NCBI RefSeq assembly: GCF_024518835.1
Contig: NZ_JANIGO010000002.1
Span: 501,522 to 565,521, forward strand
Origin: Limnobacter humi
GTDB lineage: Bacteria > Pseudomonadota > Gammaproteobacteria > Burkholderiales > Burkholderiaceae_B
Length of the DNA stretch: 64,000 nt
Direction: 5' to 3'
The position numbers and the translations under genes are program-made. The notes beneath the pieces are model-generated. The model was not told the origin of the DNA, did not search any database, and worked only from the letters and a program-made list of their open reading frames with translations. How positions within the stretch are numbered: position 1 is the stretch's first letter; each line of letters starts with the position of its first letter. Of the stretch, positions 57,905 through 64,000 are shown piece after piece.

Positions 57905-59728
57905 TTAAAACACGGGGGACGCCGCAATCAATTCACGGGTATACGGGTGCTTCGGATGCTCAAACAGCGCCTCAGCCCCGCCCCGCTCCACCACCGCACC
58001 AGCTTTCAACACCACCACCTCATCGGCAAAATATTGCACCACACCCAGGTTGTGGGTGATGAACAAAATCGCCACACCGGTGCGGGCCTGCAACTGCTTG
58101 AGCAAGTTCAGGATTTGAGCCTGAACGGACACATCCAGTGCAGAGGTTGGTTCATCACAGACCAATACTTGCGGTTCGCACACCAAGGCCCTGGCAATCG
58201 CAATCCGTTGCCGCTGCCCACCCGAAAACTCATGCGGGAACCTTTTCAGGGCCTCTTCCGGTAAACCGACCTGAACAATGGCCTGACGAACACGGGCCTC
58301 ACGCACTTGTGGCGTCAAATCGGGCCGGAGGTTCACCAGTGGTTCTTCCAGGATTTCAAGCACCCGGTGCCGTGGATTCAAGGACGCAAAAGGATCCTGA
58401 AACACAAACTGCACCCGCGCGCGCCAACCTTGCGGCCCCGACTTCGGCCAATGGCGCAGGGGCTTGCCATCCAGCAGCACGTCCCCATCGACTCGGGTAC
58501 CGTCTGCCAGTAGCCCCAGCACAGCCCGCGCAGCAGTGGTTTTTCCAGACCCGGACTCGCCCACCAGCGCGACGGTGCGGCCTGCATGCAGGGCAATGTC
58601 CAGGTGGCTCAGCACTGACTTGTAGCGTTTTCGCAGCAGGCCGGCCCGTTCGGGGTAGGCCACGCCCAGAGAGACTGTCTGCAGAACAGGTGACGGATTG
58701 TTCACCGTGGCCGAGGACGTTGTGGTGGAGAGTGGCGGCGCGACCACGGCGGTGAGCTGTCCAATGCGGCTGCAACGCACACGGTGGCCAGCGCTCACTG
58801 CATGCCAGTTCGGGGGTTCCTCCCGGCATTGGTCCGCCGCATGGGCACAGCGCTCGGCGAACCGGCATGCCTTGGGCGGATGAACCAGGCTGGGCACTCG
58901 GCCGTCCAGCGCATACAGCGCTTTGCCCCGCTGGGCCTGGCTCGGCAGCGACTGAATGAGCGCGTGTGCATAGGGATGCTGAGGCTTGGCAAAGAACTCG
59001 GCAGCGGGCGCCACTTCGATCAATTGACCGGCATACATCAAGCCCACGGTGTCAGCCATGTGTTTGACAATGCCCAGGTCATGGGTAATTAACAGCATGG
59101 CCATGCCCTGCTCTGCCTGAAGCTGTTTGAGCAGGCTCAACACTTGAGCCTGAATGGCCACATCCAGCGCCGTGGTGGGCTCATCCGCAATCAAAACATC
59201 CGGCTTCACACTCAAGGCCATGGCAATCATGACCCGCTGCTTTTGTCCGCCGGACAATTCAAACGGATACTGTGACAAACGGGCTTTGGGTTCTGGAATA
59301 CCCACACGGGTCAGCCATTGCTCAGCCAAATCCAGGGCCTCAGGACCACCCACACCTGTGTGCAGCTCGATGGCCTCGGTCATTTGCTGACCAATCGTCA
59401 TCACCGGGTTCAGGCTGGTGCCGGGCTCCTGAAAAATCATGGCAATGCGCTTGCCGCGCACCCGCCGCATGGCAGACTCGGGCAACTGCAACAGGTCATC
59501 GGTTGTGCTGGGGCCAGTCAAGTTGATGCGGCCCGCCACCACAGCACCTGCGTCGGGCAGCAGGCGCGCAATGCTCAGTGCCGTCATGGATTTGCCGCAA
59601 CCCGACTCGCCCACCAGCGCAAAGGTTTGGCCTGCTTCAATGCTCAGGCTTAATGCGTCAATCGCATGCACCCAACCACCCTCGCTGGCCAAACAGGTAC
59701 TGATTCCGTCGACATTCAACAAAGGCAT
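57905..59728 (-). CDS. Fused two-domain ABC transporter ATPase (YejF/dipeptide type)
   Basis: A 607-residue protein with two complete ATPase domains. Domain 1: GESGCGKSMTALS, LSGGQKQRVMIAMAL, VLIADEPTTALD, and a C-terminal Cys-containing oligopeptide-type tail (PKACRFAERCAHAADQCREEP). Domain 2: GESGSGKTTAARAVL, FSGGQRQRIAIARAL, VLVCDEPTSALD. It powers import by the two permeases encoded upstream. ATG 59728 is used; GTG 59734 overlapping the permease stop (GTGA) is an alternative. It is the last gene of the transporter operon. Confidence 0.93.
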   Translation of the reverse strand: MPLLNVDGISTCLASEGGWVHAIDALSLSIEAGQTFALVGESGCGKSMTALSIARLLPDAGAVVAGRINLTGPSTTDDLLQLPESAMRRVRGKRIAMIFQEPGTSLNPVMTIGQQMTEAIELHTGVGGPEALDLAEQWLTRVGIPEPKARLSQYPFELSGGQKQRVMIAMALSVKPDVLIADEPTTALDVAIQAQVLSLLKQLQAEQGMAMLLITHDLGIVKHMADTVGLMYAGQLIEVAPAAEFFAKPQHPYAHALIQSLPSQAQRGKALYALDGRVPSLVHPPKACRFAERCAHAADQCREEPPNWHAVSAGHRVRCSRIGQLTAVVAPPLSTTTSSATVNNPSPVLQTVSLGVAYPERAGLLRKRYKSVLSHLDIALHAGRTVALVGESGSGKTTAARAVLGLLADGTRVDGDVLLDGKPLRHWPKSGPQGWRARVQFVFQDPFASLNPRHRVLEILEEPLVNLRPDLTPQVREARVRQAIVQVGLPEEALKRFPHEFSGGQRQRIAIARALVCEPQVLVCDEPTSALDVSVQAQILNLLKQLQARTGVAILFITHNLGVVQYFADEVVVLKAGAVVERGGAEALFEHPKHPYTRELIAASPVF

Positions 59729-59730
59729 GT

Positions 59731-61122
59731 TCACACCCGAATCAAGGATTGTTTAAGCTGGCGTGCCCGGGGGTCAAATGCATCCCGCACCGCATCTGCA
59801 AACAGATTGGCCGACAACACCAACAACAACATGAAGACAAAGGCCGCTGCCAGCGCCCACCACACCATGGGCTCACGGCTGAGCTCCAGACGGGCCGCAT
59901 TGATCATCGTGCCGTACGAATACATGCTGGGGTCCACACCAACCCCCACATACGACAACACAGCTTCAGCCAGCACCAGGCCAGAAAAATCCATGACCAT
60001 GGTGATGAGAATCAGGTGCATGAGGTTGGGCAACAAATGGCGAAACAGCACACCCACATGCGAGACGCCACTGGCCCTTGCAGCCAGCACATAATCTTGG
60101 TCGCGCATTTTCAGAACCTCACCACGCAGAAGCCGTGCAAGTCCAGTCCAACTGGTCAGGCCCAAAATGGCACACAGGAAAAACAGCCGCAAATCTGCTT
60201 TTTCGATGGACGATGCAAATGCATCGGGATTGGCGTCCAGCGCCACTTGCAGCATGAGCACGGTGGCAGCAATCAGCAAGACCGATGGAATGGAGTTCAA
60301 GGTGGTGTACACATACTGAATGATGTCATCCACCCAACCACCAAAGTAACCAGCTGCCAAGCCCAGGGCCACGCCCACCGGCAAGGTCAGCAAGGTGGTC
60401 AGCAGGCCAATGAGCATGGCTGTGCGCAAGCTTTTGAGCGCGCTGTACAGTACGTCCACCCCCACTTTGTCGGTGCCCAGCACATGGTAAACCGGTGCCC
60501 ATTGCGCAATCACGCCACCAGCCACGCACACCAGGAGCAATGTCCACACCAGGGTTTTGTAGGCAGGGCTGCCCGTAAACACCATCACGGATGATTCACC
60601 CATGGCAGCAGCCCGCCGAATGGTCCACAAGGCAATGAGCAACACCAGCCAACACACACCCCCTTTGAGCACGCCCGCATACGCACGCTGGGCCAGGTCA
60701 TCAGGCTGATCCGCGACACGCTTGAGATGCGCACCACCGTATTTCAATCGGGGGTAGTCGCGCACCGGCTTGCCATCCACTTGCAGGGTTTCCTTCGACA
60801 GTGCGTGGATGGCCAACGGAGCGGAGTAGGATTTCTCGCGCTGATAGGCCAGGGGCCCAACGGCCAGGTCAAGCGCTGACACAATCGGCACGCCATAGCG
60901 GGTTTGCTGATCGGATGTGACACGAACATGCACGCTATCCAGCAAGGCAATGCCCACGGCCACCAACAAAACCACTGCACTGGCGGTCGCAATGCTGGAT
61001 TCAAACACCAAAGCCCACGATGCACGGGACAAGGGGTTGCGCCACACGGAACGGGCATAGGCCAGCACCAGCAACACCAGCAGCCAGATTAACGCATCGG
61101 TCAACAACAAAATCGGCGTCAT
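59731..61122 (-). CDS. Peptide-type ABC transporter permease (DppC/YejE-like)
   Basis: A 463-residue membrane protein. The last 300 residues are a standard DppC-type permease with the EAA-type loop YVLAARASGVSHVGVLFRHLLPN. The first 160 residues are an extra region with two hydrophobic segments and a long periplasmic stretch, making it about 120 residues longer than E. coli YejE. ATG 61122 is chosen after GAGG; TTG 61131 lies too near that site. It is between the DppB-like permease and the ATPase. Confidence 0.9.
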   Translation of the reverse strand: MTPILLLTDALIWLLVLLVLAYARSVWRNPLSRASWALVFESSIATASAVVLLVAVGIALLDSVHVRVTSDQQTRYGVPIVSALDLAVGPLAYQREKSYSAPLAIHALSKETLQVDGKPVRDYPRLKYGGAHLKRVADQPDDLAQRAYAGVLKGGVCWLVLLIALWTIRRAAAMGESSVMVFTGSPAYKTLVWTLLLVCVAGGVIAQWAPVYHVLGTDKVGVDVLYSALKSLRTAMLIGLLTTLLTLPVGVALGLAAGYFGGWVDDIIQYVYTTLNSIPSVLLIAATVLMLQVALDANPDAFASSIEKADLRLFFLCAILGLTSWTGLARLLRGEVLKMRDQDYVLAARASGVSHVGVLFRHLLPNLMHLILITMVMDFSGLVLAEAVLSYVGVGVDPSMYSYGTMINAARLELSREPMVWWALAAAFVFMLLLVLSANLFADAVRDAFDPRARQLKQSLIRV

Positions 61123-61133
61123 GCTGGGCAACC

Positions 61134-62111
61134 TCAGGACAGGCGGACCCGAGGGTCGGCAATGGTGTAGGCAATGTCGGTCAATATGAGCCCCACGAGA
61201 TACAAGGCTGAACCAATAAAGACCATGGCCCGAACAACGCCAAAGTCTTGTGACTGAATGGCTTCGATGGTGTAACTGCCAAGACCAGGAATGCCAAAGA
61301 AGGATTCAGAAATCAGTGAACCCATGAACAGCAATGGGATGACCGACACGGAACCGGTGAGGATGGGAATCAGTCCGTTGCGCAGCACGTGGCGGCTCAG
61401 AACTTGAGCCTCCGACAATCCTTTGGAGCGCGCGGTGCGCACATAATCTTTGTTGATTTCTTCCAGGAAAATGGTGCGGTACCAACGGGTGCCCGCGCCC
61501 ACACCACCTAGCACACCGATGAAGACGGGCAGTATCAGAAAACGCCACGCCTGGCCACCGGGCGCATAGCCCGAAATGGGCACCAGCGCCAAGGTTTTGG
61601 AAAACAGAAACTGCCCACCAATGATGTAAAACAGCCCGGAAATGGACATGGCCAGCACACACAGCACCACGCCGCTTAAGTCCAGGTAGGTACCCCGGAA
61701 AAAGGTCAGCAACAATGCGAATGCGATGTTGACCAACAAACCCAACACAAACACTGGCACGGCCAGGGCCAGGCTGGGCCCTGCCCTGCGGAGGATTTCG
61801 TCAGCAATGTTGCGGCCATCGTCTGCACTGCCAAATTCGCCCACAAACATGGGCATGGACTTTTGAAAGAAAATGGTTTGAGTGAATTGATCAGTGCCCT
61901 GAACAGCAGTGTTGAACAACAGGGGCAAGTCATACCCTTTCTCGCGCTTCCATTGTTCAATCGCCTGCTCGGTCACACGCTTGCCACCCAAGGCCATGCG
62001 GGCCATGTCGTCGGGGGAGTTCACTTTAAAAAACAGCACAAAAGTGATGAGGTTGACACCCAACAACACCAGCAACCCATATAACACACGTCGAACCAGG
62101 TAGTTGCTCAT
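61134..62111 (-). CDS. Peptide-type ABC transporter permease (DppB/YejB-like)
   Basis: A 325-residue membrane protein with the DppB opening NYLVRRVLYGLLVLLGVNLITFVLFF and the EAA loop YVRTARSKGLSEAQVLSRHVLRN. A periplasmic insert (about residues 40-90) follows helix 1, as in YejB. The start codon overlaps the stop of the substrate-binding protein gene (ATGA), so the two are translated together. Confidence 0.93.
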   Translation of the reverse strand: MSNYLVRRVLYGLLVLLGVNLITFVLFFKVNSPDDMARMALGGKRVTEQAIEQWKREKGYDLPLLFNTAVQGTDQFTQTIFFQKSMPMFVGEFGSADDGRNIADEILRRAGPSLALAVPVFVLGLLVNIAFALLLTFFRGTYLDLSGVVLCVLAMSISGLFYIIGGQFLFSKTLALVPISGYAPGGQAWRFLILPVFIGVLGGVGAGTRWYRTIFLEEINKDYVRTARSKGLSEAQVLSRHVLRNGLIPILTGSVSVIPLLFMGSLISESFFGIPGLGSYTIEAIQSQDFGVVRAMVFIGSALYLVGLILTDIAYTIADPRVRLS

Positions 62112-64000
62112 TGCACACCCTCCGCATTGGAGGCCAGGTGGGCCAAATCACGCCGCACACCCATCTGTCGCTCACGCCGTTTCCAGGCAGCCCAGGCGGG
62201 CCATGCAAAAACCAAGGCGGCGAGTAACAGCAGGGGAATGGGCCACCACTGGGGCCTGTTCCAGGCTTTGCGTGCAACGGCACGGGCGGCCACATCAATG
62301 GTTTTGTACTTCAGATCATTTCGCGCCATGTCGTTGGGCTTGACGTTGCCCATCCAGTGGTGGATCAATCCAAATTGTTTGGGCACAAATGCAAACAACC
62401 AAGGGACATCGTGTTGCACCAGTTGGGTCATCTCGGCAATCAAACGCGCCCGCTCGTCTGAATTGGGCATGGTCTTCATGCGTTCAAACAGCGCATCATA
62501 TTGACCATTCGAATAGTTCGATGCGTTCTCACCCGCTGTTTTGGCGCGGCTGTTGGGGCCATACAGCAGGAACATGAAGTTTTCCGGGTCCGGATAATCG
62601 GCATTCCAGCCCAGAAAAAACAATTGCGCATTGCCCTTTCGGATTTTTTCCTGGAAGCGGTTCCAGTCGGTGGCACGAATTTCAAGCTCGATGTTGAGCT
62701 TGGCAAATTGCTTGCGATACCAGTCAAAACGGGCTTTGTCGCCTGGACCTCCCCCAGTGGTATCCAAGGCCAGCGTGAGCGGTTTGCCGGTGCGGGGGTC
62801 GGTGCCGTTTTTATAGCCCGCTTTCTCCAACAAGGCCATGGCCTGCTCAATCGGCTTGCGCACCGGTTTTCCCTCAACCACGTCGTAGACCTGCGTATTT
62901 AACCCGTCTGGACCCGGTTGATAACCAAAAATACCCGGCGGTAGGGGGCCATGCGCGGGTATGGCACGGCCGTTGGTGAAAATTTGCGAAAACTCTTCCC
63001 AATCCACTGCAATGGCAATCGCCTGGCGCAGCAAACGGGCCCGTTCAGCCTCAGAAGGCGACTTGCCAGGCCCCACCACCGGGTCTAGCCAGTTAAAGCC
63101 CAGGTAGTAAATGCTGGTGGCCACCGAGCTTTCCAAACGAATCTGCTTGTCCAGCATCTCGGGCGTCAGTTGGGATGCTCCGTCCGCACTGGCGCGGATC
63201 ACCTGATCGAAGGTGTCGGCACTGATGCCCGAGGAATCGTAATACCCCTGCAAAAATTTATTCCAGTACGGAATGCCCTCTTTTTCCCGCGTAAACACCA
63301 CACGGTCAATGAACGGCATGGTCTTTCCAGCATCTTTGAGCAACCCGGCTTGCGCATCACCCGGCTCACCTTCCGACGGATAGGGTTCGCCCCGGAAATT
63401 CGGGTTGCGGGTAAGCACCATGCGGGCGTTGGGGTCGTTCTCGGTCAACATGTAAGGGCCTGTGCCCACGGGCCACCAGTCCAGCGTCAGGTTGTTTTTT
63501 ACCAAGCCTGGTTGGCTATAAAACGCATCCGCTTCCCACGGTATGGGTGCAAAAAACGGCATGGCCAGCCAATACAAAAACTGGGGGTATTTCCCCTTCA
63601 CCCGCAATTGCAGGGTGTGGTCATCCAGCGCTTTGGCACCCGGCAAATCAAATGGCCGCAAATCGAGCCATGGCAGCTGGTCGGTCGATGGCGCAAAGGC
63701 ACCGCCGGTTTTTTTCTGGATATCCGCTTTCAGGGCCTCATCCTGTTGTTTCAAGCTGGCGGCCAATTCACCCAACCCTTCGATGTACTCACCCATGTGC
63801 CCCAGGATGGGCGAGACAATCCGCGGACTGGCCAAACGCTTGATTTCGTAAACATAGTCGTTGGCTGTGAGCTCACGCGTACCCTGTTGCTCAAATTGGC
63901 TGGGTGAGCGATAGCGGGCTGCCGTGTCGCCAAGATTCAAATACAGCGGCTGTCCGTCGCTGCTCCGAGCAAAAGCGGGGTGGGGTTGAAAGCGTATTCC
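62108..64000 (-). CDS. Family 5 peptide-binding protein of an ABC transporter, C-terminally membrane-anchored (N-terminus outside window)
   Basis: At least 630 residues; the frame remains open to the window edge, so the start and signal peptide are not seen. Segments such as VGTGPYMLTENDPNARMVLTR and YYLGFNWLDPVVGPG and the DWEEFSQIFTNGRAIPAHGP stretch are characteristic of the SBP family 5 (oligopeptide, YejA-like) fold. The C-terminus carries an unusual hydrophobic helix (WWPIPLLLLAALVFAWPAWAAW) followed by a basic tail, so the binding domain is tethered to the inner membrane instead of being free or lipid-anchored. It is first of the sbp-dppB-dppC-dppDF transporter operon. Confidence 0.9.
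   Translation of the reverse strand, partial: GIRFQPHPAFARSSDGQPLYLNLGDTAARYRSPSQFEQQGTRELTANDYVYEIKRLASPRIVSPILGHMGEYIEGLGELAASLKQQDEALKADIQKKTGGAFAPSTDQLPWLDLRPFDLPGAKALDDHTLQLRVKGKYPQFLYWLAMPFFAPIPWEADAFYSQPGLVKNNLTLDWWPVGTGPYMLTENDPNARMVLTRNPNFRGEPYPSEGEPGDAQAGLLKDAGKTMPFIDRVVFTREKEGIPYWNKFLQGYYDSSGISADTFDQVIRASADGASQLTPEMLDKQIRLESSVATSIYYLGFNWLDPVVGPGKSPSEAERARLLRQAIAIAVDWEEFSQIFTNGRAIPAHGPLPPGIFGYQPGPDGLNTQVYDVVEGKPVRKPIEQAMALLEKAGYKNGTDPRTGKPLTLALDTTGGGPGDKARFDWYRKQFAKLNIELEIRATDWNRFQEKIRKGNAQLFFLGWNADYPDPENFMFLLYGPNSRAKTAGENASNYSNGQYDALFERMKTMPNSDERARLIAEMTQLVQHDVPWLFAFVPKQFGLIHHWMGNVKPNDMARNDLKYKTIDVAARAVARKAWNRPQWWPIPLLLLAALVFAWPAWAAWKRRERQMGVRRDLAHLASNAEGVQ

Noticed and set aside
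1-64000. Mobile elements, tRNA, rRNA and CRISPR arrays
   Set aside because: None seen: no transposase or integrase frames, no clover-leaf candidates recognised, no regularly spaced direct repeats.

Overview
The window looks like chromosomal DNA of a beta-proteobacterium of the order Burkholderiales. The sigma factor - DUF3619 - DUF3106 - RDD gene string, the PrkA-YeaH-SpoVR operon and the FadE, EttA, YghU and Ccm proteins all fit that order. A Limnobacter-like genus is possible, but this is a guess from protein character alone. Coding density is very high. I see no rRNA, tRNA, CRISPR array, insertion sequence or prophage. Only one stretch longer than 300 bases lacks a gene (12003-12397).

Layout. 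1-1643 (+): tail of an ECF sigma factor, a one-helix DUF3619 protein, a secreted DUF3106 protein and an RDD membrane protein. 1664-7375 (-): the stress operon prkA-yeaH-spoVR plus a fourth gene for an aminotransferase-fold protein that lacks the PLP lysine; a good sigma-54 promoter lies upstream of prkA. 7603-18865: mostly lipid and housekeeping genes (LplT-like carrier, FadE, SRPBCC protein, saccharopine-dehydrogenase-like reductase, BamE-like lipoprotein, rubredoxin-reductase-like flavoprotein, EttA, YghU) with three clear intrinsic terminators. 18929-25867 (-): a complete cytochrome c maturation operon, ccmI-ccmAB-ccmC-ccmD-ccmE-ccmF-ccmG-ccmH, in which ccmA and ccmB are fused and CcmH has no signal peptide.

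26005-40305 (+), divergent from ccm, is the most unusual part. Seven tightly packed genes encode a five-helix di-heme b-type membrane protein, a membrane-anchored decaheme cytochrome c, a tandem HbpS/GlcG-domain lipoprotein, a putative outer-membrane beta-barrel with a periplasmic SH3-like domain, a second decaheme cytochrome with a C-terminal LVIVD propeller, a pentaheme c554-like cytochrome, and a cytosolic fusion of a pyridine-nucleotide flavoprotein, two cyclic-nucleotide-binding domains and a four-cluster ferredoxin. Together they could form an electron route from the cytoplasm or quinone pool across the periplasm to the outer membrane. The external partner cannot be read from the sequence.

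40311-55559 (-) is one long co-directional run: SAM methyltransferase, rnhA, dnaQ, cyclic-nucleotide-binding patatin phospholipase, cyclic-nucleotide phosphodiesterase, two-partner-secretion transporter and its large exoprotein, a tandem FecR-domain protein, and a CHASE2 adenylyl cyclase. Cyclase, phosphodiesterase and cNMP-binding effectors therefore sit together, and the cyclase gene ends 5 bp from the cNMP-binding electron-transfer fusion. This suggests that cAMP links the surface/exoprotein module and the electron-transfer module. 55598-57888 (+): gloB and an MltD-like lytic transglycosylase. 57905-64000 (-): a peptide-type ABC transporter (fused ATPase, two permeases, and a substrate-binding protein with a C-terminal membrane anchor whose N-terminus lies outside the window).
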